Assembly: GCF_010389155.1 (NCBI RefSeq)
Contig: NC_057763.1
Coordinates: 9,796,649 to 9,860,648 of the forward strand
DNA length: 64,000 bases
Source of the DNA: Erigeron canadensis
Taxonomy: Eukaryota > Streptophyta > Magnoliopsida > Asterales > Asteraceae
Reading direction: 5' to 3'
In this document: piece after piece, positions 46,970 to 58,489 of the stretch
How positions within the stretch are numbered: the first letter of the stretch is position 1
How the letters are laid out: each line of letters begins with the position of its first letter
Notes under the pieces: generated by a model
Database searches by the model: none
What the model was told of the DNA's origin: nothing
Seen by the model: the letters and a program-made list of their open reading frames with translations, nothing else
Made by a program: the position numbers and the translations under genes

Positions 46970-48314
46970 GTGTGTGTGTTGTCTTTGTATTCCAAAGAAA
47001 TGAATAATGATCAAATTAATGACCAATCAAGATAGCTCTAGACACAATGTGATCAAATGAAGTTGGGGACTGGAGTAGAGTGTCGCCCTTTTTCAATATC
47101 AACATCTTCCAAATGAAGAGTCAATAGAAATGTGAAAATCTCCGTGAGAATAAAACAAGTATTTGTTAAGAAACACTTGAGTGGTTAGGTAAAGATGTGC
47201 ATCGCTTCACTGGGTCCATGAAGACTTCTTCAATATCGAGATATCAACAAATGACATCCGATAGAAACGTGTTTTACCCGGCGATTTGAGAATTTAGGGA
47301 AGGGTATCATTTCTTTTAACCATTTTCTCTCAACATATCACCTTAACCTCTCACTTTTCGACTTTACTCCCTCCATCCTATTTGCATGAAAACATCATCA
47401 CTCAAAATATCCTCACTATCTAATGAAAGAAGTGCATACTCTGGGGTTAGAACTCGTCGGCGATGATAAAGTTCATGGAGTAAATTTTGAGAAAAACTTA
47501 ATCGCTCATGTGCAAACTAATCACCGAACTTCTTTTGATTGAAAATCATTGGAAAAACATCAAATCAAATGTGTGTATGAAAATGTTTGAAACACATTTG
47601 AAGTTTTGGAAGTTTTTGAAATCACAAACTCCTCCTTAATCTATGCAAGAATAGATCAAAATGGTTTCTATAGAAAGGTGGAGCAAAAATTGTTTTTTTA
47701 AAGTCAAAATGAGTAAAATCTTTGTTGTGATATTTTCAGAAAACTTGAGAAACACAAAATTTTGCTTCAACAACAATGTTCATAGTAAGACTGCTAGGGA
47801 GTACATCAAGGCGTTCAATCCGTCGCATCTTACATCAACAAGTTGGAGGCAATAAAACAGTTAAGCAAATTTTAACTCAATCAATTGTTCAAGATGAGAC
47901 AACTAGGGAGTACAACAAGGGCGTTCGATCCTTCGCTTCTCATATCAACAATTGAGAGTTCGAAAAACTTTATTTTGAAAGACTTTATTAATACCAGTTA
48001 ATTGCTTTCAAAACTGCTATTACACATATATATTCATATAAGACCACTTGGAAGTACACAAAGGCGTTCGATTCCTCGTTATCTTATATCAATCTATATG
48101 TATAAAAACAGGATCTTAGAATGTATAAACACTCTAAAATAAATAAATCATTGAAGAACGGGTTACATACATAGTATATGCAAGCCACTATGAAAAACAA
48201 AATCTTTTTGTTTATTTTTGAAAATTTTATATTTTTGTATTTGATTTTATCTTTTCAAATTTTGTATTTTGATTTTCTGAAATGTGTCAAGAGTTCCTTC
48301 AAAGGTAAAATGAG
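46970..48314 (-). promoter_or_regulatory. Sire-F post-pol region with three hairpins
   Basis: This non-coding region follows the Sire-F RNase H stop on the minus strand. Three long inverted repeats occur at 47762-47852, 47881-47955 and 48024-48101. Each has a different stem (for example TCAATTGTTCAAGATGAGA against TCAATTGTTGATATGAGA). All share a loop of GGAAGTAC or GGGAGTAC, then CAAGGCGTTCGATCC. The loop equals that of Sire-B and Sire-D although the elements are otherwise unrelated in their non-coding DNA. 46970-47760 shows nothing I recognise and no aORF. Confidence 0.65.
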
Positions 48315-50540
48315 TTAAGGTTCAAGATTTAACATACCAAGCTTGGAGATAAGAAAGTTAAACCTCTTCTCATCCAATGGTTTTGTGAACAAATTTGCAA
48401 GTTGATAGTCAGTTCCCACAAAGTAGAGCTCGATGTCACCTTTCTCAATATGATCTTTGAGAAAAAGATATCTAACATCAATATGCTTTGATCGAGAGTG
48501 GTTTATTGAGTTGACTACAATAGCAATGGCACTCTGAGAGTTACAATAGATAGGGATAAGATCATATTTCAGACCATAATCAGTTAGTTGTGTCTTCATC
48601 CATAAAACTTGAGCACAACAACTAGCCGCAACCACATATTCAGCTTCAGCCGTTGATAGTGACACACAATTCTGTTTCTTGGAAGACCAACTCACAATTT
48701 TATTACCTGAAAATTGTAAAGCACCGAAAGTGCTCTTGCAATCAAGCTTACAACCTGCATGATCTGCATTTGAATAAGCAGTTAGATTGAATCCAGTATC
48801 CCTAGGATACCAGAGACCTAAACTGGGTGTACCCTTCAGATAACGAAAGATTCGTTTCACAGCTTGATAATGTAAATCACTTGGAGCAACTTGATACCTA
48901 GCACACATACATGTTGCAAACATTATATCTGGGCGAGATGCTGTTAGATACAACAACGAACCAATCATACTTCGATATCTCTTTTGGTCAAATGGTTTCC
49001 CATTTTTATCAGCATTTATGTTTGTTCGAGCAGCCATTGGAGTAGAAATTGAAGAACATGAAGTCATATCAAACTTTTTCAACATGTCATTTATGTATTT
49101 ACCTTGTGATATAAAAATACCAGTTGGTAATTGTTTGATTTGAAGACCCAAAAAGTAATTCATTTCCCCAATCATGCTCATTTCAAAATGATTAACCATA
49201 AGAGATGAAAAGTTTCGGCAAAATGTTTGACTGGTCCTCCCAAAGATAATGTCATTAGCATATATTTGAACAAGAAGAACTTGCTTACCTTATTTGCGAA
49301 TGAACAAGGTAGGGTCAATCGTGCCTTTGGTAAAGCCACCTCTTAGTTAGAAAGTAGTTAAGGAATCATACCACGCTCGGGGTGCTTGCTTAAGACCATA
49401 GAGAGCCTTGTCTAACCTGTAGACATGGTTTGGCCTTTGAGGATCAACAAAACCTTCTGGTTGATCAACGTAAACTTCTTCTTTGAGATCACCATTCAAA
49501 AAGGCAGTCTTCACATCCATTTGAAACATAGTAAAGTTTCAGAATGCGGCATAAGCTAAGAAAATTCGAATGGCCTCCATTCTTGCTACTGGAGCAAAAG
49601 TTTCGTCGAAGTCAACACCAGGTTGTTGGCAATAACCCTTTGCAACAAGTCGAGCTTTATTCCTTACTACCACTCCATTCTCATCCTTTTTGTTTTTGAA
49701 TATCCACTTTGTTTCGATTGGTTCAGCTTTTCTCGGATTTGGAACTAATCTCCATACCTTCAGTCTTTCAAATTGTACAAGTTCATCTTGCATTGCCTTT
49801 ACCCACTCTGGATCACGAAGAGCTTCAGAGACTGTTTTGGGTTCGATATTGCTAAGAGAAAGTGCAACAAGACACTCGTTAACTGAAGTACGAGTAGTTA
49901 CTCCGGCTTGTGGATCTCCAATTATTTGATCAGTAGGATGGTATTTCTGCATACGTGTCCACTTGTGAGCATGAGGAAGAGGATCTTGTTGTTGAAGATC
50001 AACATCACCATCATTAAAACTTGAGTTTTGTTGAGAGATGGAATCATAACTTGGTAGAACTCTTTCCTCATAAGCTGGATGATCAAAGTCAAGTGGCACA
50101 TACACATTTGGAGTGTTCAAAGGATTTGTTGTCTGAGTAATGCGAGAAGGTTGTTCTTGAACATTCACTTGAGAAGAATAATCAGGAGAGGATGGTGGAG
50201 AAGAATCATTAGAAGAAGATGAGGAACTATCACTAGAGGATGAATCTCCTTGCTCAGAAGAACTTGATGATGATTCATGATTGTTGTCAGGAACTGGATC
50301 GTTGTTTTGAATTGGTTCAACGATGACTTGAGATTCTTCATCATGAATCGGTTTTGAATTGTAGAATTCTTCAAAAAGAATATCTAATTCATCATTTGTT
50401 GGAGTTGGAAACTTCTTGAATTTAGAAGCTAAGGTAGAAGTCCTTGTTGAAGTACTTGAAGCACTTGGATCATTACTTGTTGGTAGCAAACTTTCTTGCT
50501 CAAAGATCATGCCCGACATCTCATCAAACCAAACATTCAT
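48315..50540 (-). pseudogene. Sire-F integrase tail, RT and RNase H
   Basis: Pieces in order on the minus strand: 50540-49539 (integrase C-terminal connector, Ser/Pro-rich, then [20 protein letters not shown]), 49529-49347 ([33 protein letters not shown]) and 49199-48315 (FLGLQIKQ, RNase H NADHAGCK, STAEAEYVVAAS, ending ISKLGMLN). The catalytic RT box reads YANDII near 49245, so one of the two essential aspartates is Asn. A stop interrupts the next segment near 49290. Non-functional. Confidence 0.85.
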
Positions 50541-51799
50541 TGTTTCTTGAATTGTGTTTGTTCGGCGATTGTAGATGCGGTAGGCAATCGATGTTTTGGA
50601 ATAACCAACAAAATAACCTTCATCACTTTTTTCTTCTCGAATTTTCCAAGATTATCCCGATCATTCAAAGTGTAACAAACACACCCAAATATATGAAAGT
50701 AGTTGATTTTGGGTTTGCGCTTGTTAATAACCTCATAAGGAGTCTTTTCGAAACGCTGATTGATGATGGACCGATTCTGAGTGTGACAAGCAGTGTCAAC
50801 AGCTTCAGCCCACATATTGGATGGCAATTTGCAATAAGCAAGCATTGTCCATGCTGCTTCCACTAGCGTTCGATTTCTCCTCTCAACAACACCGTTTTGT
50901 TGTGGGGTGCGAACTGCTGAGAATTGATGAGTAATGCCTTTGGCATTGCAAAATTCATCGAAAACAGCATTCTTGAACTCAGTACCGTTATCCGAACGGA
51001 TGTAACGAACTGGAAGTTGAAGATTTACTTGACTAGAAGTGATGAAATTGATCAACACTTGAGTTATTTCATCTTTGGATGCAAGGAACTTGAACCAAGT
51101 ATATCTTGAATAATCATCAACAATAACCAAGATGTATTTCTTCCCATTTAGGCTTTGTACTTTCATCGGCCCACAGAGATCCATGTGAAGCAAATCAAGA
51201 GGTGCTAAAGATTTTGGAGATTTATTCGGTTTATGGGAAGCTCTCTTAATCTTCCCAACAGCATAAGAAGGACAAACATGCTCACTTTCGTACTTATAGT
51301 CAGGCAAGCCTTCAACAAGATGCTTGTTGACCAAAGTATTGATGGTTTGAAAGTTCAGATGAGAAAGCCTTCTATGCCACAGCCAAGAATTCTTTGATGT
51401 AGCCTTTGAAATGAGACAAATATTATCGGTTGGTTGGTTATCATCGAGATTGACGGTAAAAAGATTATCATCACGATCACCGCAAAGAATATCAACTCCA
51501 TCTAGAGTTTGAACTTTACAAAGAGATTGTCGAAAAAGAACTTGAAGATTGTTGTCACAGAATTGTCCAACACTGAACAAGTTATGACTTAATCCTTCAA
51601 CATAGTGAACTTTCTTGATGACAATTCCATTTCGTTCAATGTCTCCATAACCTAAGATAGGAGCGAAATTGTTGTTCCCAAAGTGAACTGTCCCCATGAA
51701 TCGTTCAACAAAATTCTTGAGCAAAGCTTTATTTCCAGTCATGTGCTTCGAACACCCGGAATCGAGTTTCAAACACAGATGGTTATTTCCTGCAATCAA
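50537..51799 (-). pseudogene. Sire-F protease and integrase
   Basis: 420 codons. The protease active site is LDSGCSKHMTG (residues about 12-22), with NLFSVGQFCD following. GAG-pre-integrase WLWHRRLSHLNF is near residue 140. The zinc-binding Cys pair is broken (CPSYAVGK, Tyr for Cys). The integrase catalytic residues are present: [18 protein letters not shown] and PQQNGVVERRNRT. The ORF shifts frame at its end ([11 protein letters not shown]) near 50640. Confidence 0.86.
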
Positions 51800-51805
51800 C
51801 GAAAT

Positions 51806-53870
51806 TTAACCGACTTTAGGTACCCACTTGAAGACGGGTCCTTGATGGTTAGTTAAAACAGGCAAGGTATATAACTTAGGAAATGCATTCAAATATGTTT
51901 TTGAATCAACATAAGCATTAACAAGCACATCATTAACAAACACATTTGGATAAAAAGTACGAACATTCACATGAGAATTAAAAGTAACATGTCTACAAGC
52001 ATTAACATCAACCACACGAGTACGGGAATTAAAATTGTTTACAAGCTCACAAGGCCTTGCCTTGGCACATTTAACATTATTTAACAAAGATGAATTGTTT
52101 GAATTAATAGGAACACCCTTCTTCCTATTACCAGTCTTTCTCCTTCGTCTCTTCTTCTTTTTCTCAACATTCTTTTGATTACTAGTGAACTTAGGTACTA
52201 ATGTCTTAGCAACCCTTTTAGCATCACTAGTTATGCTCTTTCCACCTGTTGAATTGAAACTAAGAAGATTAGAACGTGGGGTTTTAAATACTTTCATCCT
52301 TTTAGGGTCTTTTGGAGGTGAGGAAACTTCTTGCTTCTTTGGTTTATCATGATAGAACCATCCATATCTATCCCTATATCTAGTTGTACCATTAGATGCA
52401 TCCTTATTTAGCAAAACTGAGCTAGACTTAGACACCTTAGGTAAAGAACTAGGTTTAGAGCTAGATGAAGAAGCATTAGGATAGTCTTTCGGAAGTTTCA
52501 CTTTGGTGTACTTTGATCTGGGTGGGGTCTCAGCTTGTTCCTTTTTGACATGTTTAACGGGGGTAGGAATCTTTGGTTCTAACTTAATAGTCTTTGGTTC
52601 AGTCTTGACGAGTTTGGACTTAACTCGTTTCTTTGAGTAATATGAAGTTGGAGCTTTGGACAATGGATTTTGAGATTCCTCTTGTGTTTCAACTTTGATT
52701 TTGGTAGATTCAAACTTTTTCTTAGTTTCTGAATTAAAAACATATTCTCCCTCCATGAATTTATCAAAATCATCTTTTTTGAAATCTTTGGAAAAAGAGA
52801 ATTTCAATGGAGATTGATTAGTTTCAAATTCTTTTGAAAGTTTTGAAAAATCAGGAATCTTGTCCAACTTCACATCATGTGTAGTCTCGGAAATTAGGTC
52901 AACTTGAACTGACACATCTTTGGTTTCACAAGAAAATTGAGTAGAAGTATCAGCACCTATACTAGCACTAAGCTTAGGGTGAACAACTAACTCATCAACA
53001 TTATTGCATGTGAAAAACCTATAGAAGTACCATATCAAAACTAAACTATGTGCAAGTTCTTCATCAGATAAATCAGATTGCACATAATCATCAGCTATAA
53101 AGGTAGCAGTATTTTGACAGATACATTCAAGAGAATCAGTCAAGGTCTGAGTGGAGGTATTTGTAGATGAATCACAAGTAGTTTGGGTAGAATGGTCTAC
53201 TAAAGCACTTAGGTCAGTTTGAGTAGAAACATTCACACAAACTTTCGTAGTATCAACAACAAAATATTTATCCTTTGAATTCGGACTTTGAGACTTTAGG
53301 TGATTAATAACTTTTTGTTGAGATTCCACCTTTTGATGTAAACCTTTTATTTGTTTTTCCAAAAGTGTGGTTGGAACATACATTTTAGTTGGTTTAGGTG
53401 GAGTACCGACATATTCTTGGTTTTGAAAATTTGATGCAATTTCTTCCAATTTGAAAATTGAAGATTCTTTAGTTTATTATGAAGCATTCATTGCATCATA
53501 ATTAATCAAAAACTTATGTTTTGGTATTCTCTCAACTTCATCAGTCTCAAATTCGTCATCCAATGGACGAATAAATTGTTGTATCATACCAAGTCGAAGG
53601 AATTTTTCATCATACAAAGGTTCAATTTCTTTTTTGGCCTTTTGTAATGGTGTGATATTCTCAAATCCCAACCCGAAAAGAAGATCCTTTTTGTCAATTT
53701 TTGACTTGTTGAAATAGGCAGTGAAATCCAAGAGAGGATTTTGTTCAACTTTATATAACTTTTCTTGATAGAAAAGTATATTCTTTTTAAATTCCTCAAC
53801 TTGTTTTTCAAGATTCTCAATCTCAATGCCTTTTAGAAAAGAATTATGATTTAAGTCAGAAATCTTCCTT
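51806..53870 (-). pseudogene. Sire-F gag C-terminal region
   Basis: Two open stretches in related frames. 53870-53477 is a coiled coil with NLEKQVEEFKKNI, then KHKFLINYDAMNAS and a stop. 53449-51806 is a 547-codon Lys/Ser-rich tail with short STQT repeats (NVSTQTDL, HSTQTTCD, NTSTQTLTD) and Arg/Lys clusters KKKKRRRRKTGNRKK. No zinc knuckle or capsid start is present because the 5' part is lost. Large Ser/Lys-rich gag tails are common in Sireviruses. The frame at its upstream end reads into Sire-D aORF sequence. Confidence 0.72.
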
Positions 53871-56419
53871 TCGAGTTCAACATTGTTTGGTTTACCTTCA
53901 GTACCAGCAGCCTCTTCTTCAACCTGTCCACTGGCATCATTACCAGTGACATCCTTTCCAATCACCTTCTTCCAGACTTCAATCTTCTTTTGAAGATCAC
54001 CAACACTTTCCTTTCCAGGACTTTCCCCCTTGGAAGCATCTCCAGATTGAAGATGATTCTACACCTGGTCCAGCTTATGTTTGTCAGCAGAATCAAAGGT
54101 TCTACCAGACACTGGTGCAATATTATTCATAGTTTTCATCAACTGCATCACTTCCTTTTTGATAATTTCAAGATCCCGAGGAAAGTGGCGAGGCAACTGG
54201 GTGTCAATCATCTTCATTACCTCAGGCAACAACGCATCACGAAGATTTCTGAGGAGTGTTTTAGAAACTTCTTCAGTAATTGCTTTCAGCATATCCCCCC
54301 TAAATTTTCTAACTACTTCATCACTGAGGGTGCTGACAACAGATTTTTTCTCAAGGGTTGGTCTGCTTTCCAGAGAGCTTATTCTAGTGGTCAAATTCTG
54401 AACCTCACCAGTCAGACTTGCCAGTGGTTGAACAACTTCGGCTTTTATGGCAGTCTGAACAGCTGTCACCATATCCTCCTTAATTCCCTGGACTGCAACT
54501 TGTATAGATTCAGAGTTTTTATTTGTTGCCACAACAAGTTCATCCAGCTTCTCAAAGACCATCTTCTCATTTCCAGCAAACATTTTCTTTTCTGACTTAA
54601 GATTGTTAGAAATTAGAGATCTGAAATCAGAAATAACTTGAGAAGAAGCCTGAAGTGATCTCTCCAGGTCCGCCACCTTATCAAAAAGGCCTTGGACCTC
54701 GGTTGAAGAAGAAGAGGAGAGACCACTGGAAGGATTGGTGATTCTGGTGATAAAGGATACTGGCAACACCCTTGTGATATTTTCAGTTGATTGGGTGACT
54801 ACCAGTGGTTCAGAAGTTTGAAGGGATTGAGTTTTTGGTGCAGTAGGTGATTCAAAAGTTGTTGGTGTTGTTGTTGTTTGTTCTGGAGGAGGTGTTAGTG
54901 TATTTTCTAGAAGATGGAGGAGCCATATCTGAAAGAATTGACTGGGAGACAGAATGGATGGTGCGATCAACTTCTTCTTCTCCTAGAAAACTCATGTTCA
55001 CATAAAAGTCATTGTCTTCAGACAGTGGAGAATCAACCATATAACAATCTGGGCCGGTTCCACCTGCCTGGTCCTCTACTTGTACATTCTCCACCACGCT
55101 ATTCAAGTCAATCTGAGCCCCTTGCTCCAGATTCTCTCTGTCAATCTGCCCAGCCTGGTCCCCCTCAACTTCTCCAACAATCAACAACCCATCAGCAGCC
55201 ACGATGTCCCTACTTCCAGCAGTTGAGACTGGTATAACTAGAGGTGAGCCAGACCATCTTTCTTCTTCACCACTTCCTTCTACAGGAACTGTGGAAGTGG
55301 TTGCTTGGGCAGTTTCCTGAACAAGATCTCCAGAATCCAGTTGAAAAGATTCTGGAAGAGATGACACCAAAACTCCGTCTCTCCTAAGAAGACGAGTTCT
55401 ATTCCTTGGCCTGGTGGGATAAAGGGCTACCTGAGTAATGGGTAGCACCCTTTCAGCAGTAACAACTTCAATGTTCTTTTCATTGTTTGGAGGCTCACCA
55501 ACAGCCTCTCCATCTGGTGATGATGCATTTACTTCTTCTTCTTGTATTCTAAATTGATACAACATCACCGATGGAATGTCAGCCTCATTAGGAGATGAGG
55601 TCAACTGGTTGAGGTCCCTCAGATATTCACATAATGAAAAATGAGTTGTATTTACTGAATACTCATTTTTCAAATCCATTCTGAATATAATGGACAATAA
55701 CCGAATGAAGGGAATGAAGGCTTTCCTGCTTTTGACCTTCAATCTGTCTACCAAATCATTAAAGAAAATTTGGGCAAAATCCACCCTATACCCATGCCAT
55801 AGACAGTAGGCAATCTGGAGCTACGTCTGGTTTATCTGGTCTAAGCCTCCAGAACTGTCACCCAAGCACTCAACAAGATGAGTGAAAAAATATCTCCAAG
55901 AGTCAGTGAGTTTGCTCATATATACAGTCCCTTCCTGAGCAGTTGTCCATTTTCATCTATAATTTCAGTATGCCCCATCAGCCTGCATACTTCCCTGATA
56001 TTGATGCCAGAAGGAAGTTCAATGGGCATCTCATTCTCATCAAAATAGTTCATCCTCAGGGCATCTCTGAGAGAATCAACAGTAATGGTGAAACTCTTGG
56101 TGCCTTGTTTAAGTGTGTAGTAGATGGATTCATCACTTTCCACATACACGACAGTATACCAAAACTCACATAAATAATCGTGGTACATTTTGCCCGGATT
56201 CAAGGTTAGGGCACCATATAAAGGACTGCTTAGGAAAAAGGTATTTAACCTTCCAATAATAGATGTTGACGAGTGATTTGTTGAGAGTTTGGCCATCCAA
56301 TTGTTCATATTGATTCTAATGGCGTCGGCAGAAAGAGAGATGTTATTGGCCTTTTTAACATTGTCTGAGGGAGCATAATTAGCAGCTAGAAGATTTTTAA
56401 GAGAAGGTTTGGGAGCCAT
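53871..56419 (-). pseudogene. Sire-D aORF
   Basis: ATG at 56419 (MAPKPSLKN). The N-terminal domain runs to 55916, where a one-base loss compared with Sire-B shifts the frame. It resumes at 55784 (DFAQIFFNDL) after an in-frame TAG near 55830 (QT, stop, LQIAYC). The acidic middle continues to 54852. A frame change leads to the coiled-coil part 54970-54059 (ELVVATNKNSE, STLSDEVVRKF, MMKMIDTQLP-like). A stop at 54061-54059 replaces the Trp in DQVWNH. The sequence then runs SGDASKGES to about 53880, where Sire-F begins. The protein is collinear with Sire-E. Confidence 0.83.
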
Positions 56420-56583
56420 TGAAATTAATGAAAGTGAAACTAAATTAATTTAAAGTTGATAAAAGAAATTTAAGAAGAGAGATGATGATGATTGGAGAGT
56501 AAATGAAGAAGGAAATAAATGAAGGAATTTGAAGATTTGGGAGTAAATGATTTCGAGATGAAACTGAAAAGTGATATAAGTAT

Positions 56584-56595
56584 GGGTATTTATAG
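56584..56595 (-). promoter_or_regulatory. Candidate TATA box of the Sire-D aORF
   Basis: The minus strand reads CTATAAATACCC, about 175 bp upstream of ATG 56419, the same distance as in Sire-B. The leader between carries CCAATCATCATCATCTCTC (about 56474-56493), also present upstream of the Sire-E aORF. Confidence 0.55.
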
Positions 56596-57235
56596 AGGAA
56601 AGAGAAAATGGAATTCAAACCGGTAAGTTTTAAAAATTTCAAAATAGTTTTGATCGGTTTTGACATCCGCATTTAATGTTTCCCATCACACATAAATGTA
56701 TGACGGTTGACAGCCCACAAAAATTACCAACTTGCACTTTTTGTCTTCCCAAGGTAACAAAACCATCATTTTAAGTTGAAAAAGTCATGCCACATAAGGT
56801 GAACAGTAACTGTCCAGATAAAAAATTTGTTTGGTTGGCATGCACTAGCATCAAGTATTAAAAATATTATGACTTGACACACAAAGACTCATTTTAATGC
56901 ATCTGGAGGTTGACTGGACACTCCAGTTTCACTGGTGGATAAGGCCAGTAGAATATGCATTGATGGTACACTGGAGGGACACTCCAGTAAGTACCCAGAT
57001 TAGACCATTCTGGTAATCCTCAAACACACACATCAACTAATATAAACACATGAGAGGGACACATTTACAAAGCGACTGAAGTCACTTCAAACATGCACAT
57101 CAACTTATCCAATATTAATGAGAGGGACACATTTACAAGGTACTAGAAACGTTTTCCAGAAAAATTTGTCCAGTGAGAAAATAAATTAATAAATTTCCCT
57201 TGAAACTTAGATATATAAAAAAAATGTGGTCTGAG

Positions 57236-57323
57236 TCTTTCCCCCTGGAATGGTGATCCATAAATCTATCAATGTAAAGATAGTATCCCAAAGGCGTTCG
57301 ATAGCTTTACTGGTATAGATTTA
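57236..57323 (-). promoter_or_regulatory. Sire-D post-pol hairpin and internal polypurine tract
   Basis: Arms 57261-57279 and 57305-57323 pair (TAAATCTATCAATGTAAAG against TAAATCTATACCAGTAAAG) around a loop with CAAAGGCGTTCGAT (57288-57302). The minus-strand purine run AGGGGGAAAGA follows at 57246-57236. A second GGCATTCAT copy lies at 57361-57369. The arrangement equals Sire-B. Confidence 0.6.
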
Positions 57324-57410
57324 TAAATCTGGAATCAAAGAACCCTAACAGTGTCACAAAGGCATTCATAACTGGATTGTTTCTCAACTTACTGGTTCCA
57401 GATTAAGGGT

Positions 57411-58489
57411 TCAACATTCCCAACATACTGACAAGATTTTGAAAAGTTTCTCATCCAAAGGTTTTTTAAATATGTCAGCAAGTATTTTGTCAGTGGGGAT
57501 GAAGTGGATTTCAACACCATTTTTCATTACATGATCACGAATAAAATGATACCTGACATCAATGTGTTTCGTCTTGGAATGCATGACTGGATTGTTTGAG
57601 ATAGCAATGGCACCGGTTTTATCACAAAAAATAGGGGTCTTTGAATACTTAATACCATAATCAAGCAACTGGTGCTTCATCCAGAGTATCAGAGCACAAC
57701 AACTAGCTGCAGACACATATTCTACTTCAGCAGTGCATAAAGAGACTGAAGTTTGCTTCTTACTGGTCCAGCTCACCAGTTTGCACCAGTAGTGGATTTC
57801 CTGTCTATCTTACAACCTGCATGATCTGAATCTGAATAACCCATTAGATCTAAGCCTGAGCCTTTGGGATACCAAAGACCCAAACTGGGAGTACCCTTAA
57901 GGTACTTCAGAATGCGCTTTACAGCCGCCAGATGAGATTCTTTTAGGTTAGATTGATATCTAGCACAAAGACATGTTGCAAACATTATATCCGGTCTACT
58001 GGCAGTTAAATACATTAGTGAACCAATCATGTCTCTATAGGCAGTGGTGTTTACTGGCTTTCCATCAGGGTCTGAATCTATTGTTAAAGGTGCAGAAATT
58101 GGGGTTGATTTTGAAGGTGAAGAATTCATATCGAATTTTCTTAAAATATCTCTAACATATTTTTCTTGATTAATAAAAATACCATCACTGGTTTGTTTAG
58201 TCTGGAGTCCAAGAAAAAATGTTAATTCACCTATCAAACTCATTTCAAATTTTGAAGACATGATTTTTGAAAATTTCTTGCACAAAGATTCATCAGTAGA
58301 ACCAAAAATAATATCATCAACATAAACTTGTACCAACAGAAGATTACCTCTTTCATGAAAAATGAATAAGTTATTGTCAATTGCACCTCTTATGAAACCG
58401 TTTTCAGATAAGTGTTTTGTCAGAGTATCATACCAAGCTCGAGGGGCTTGTATGAGGCCACATAGTGCCTTGTCCAGACGATATACCAA
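57411..58489 (-). pseudogene. Sire-D RT C-terminal half and RNase H
   Basis: 58489-57773 covers [19 protein letters not shown], the intact catalytic [11 protein letters not shown] (about 58310), FFLGLQTKQ and the start of RNase H ([16 protein letters not shown]). A deletion of about 16 bp near 57783, compared with Sire-B, shifts the frame. RNase H continues 57776-57411 with SWTSKKQTSVSL, STAEAEY altered to CTAEVEY, and HIDVRYHF. Confidence 0.85.

Larger units (their letters stand above)
46970..53870 (-). mobile_element. Sire-F: different Sirevirus-like copia element, truncated at both ends
   Basis: On the minus strand it has gag C-terminal region, protease, integrase, RT and RNase H, then the hairpin region. 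No LTR or PBS was found at either end: the 5' end stops inside gag, fused to the Sire-D aORF near 53870, and the 3' end stops at the Sire-E LTR (46969). Its protein sequences are of a separate copia lineage ([32 protein letters not shown]). The Sire-D/Sire-F boundary is accurate only to tens of bases. Confidence 0.8.
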
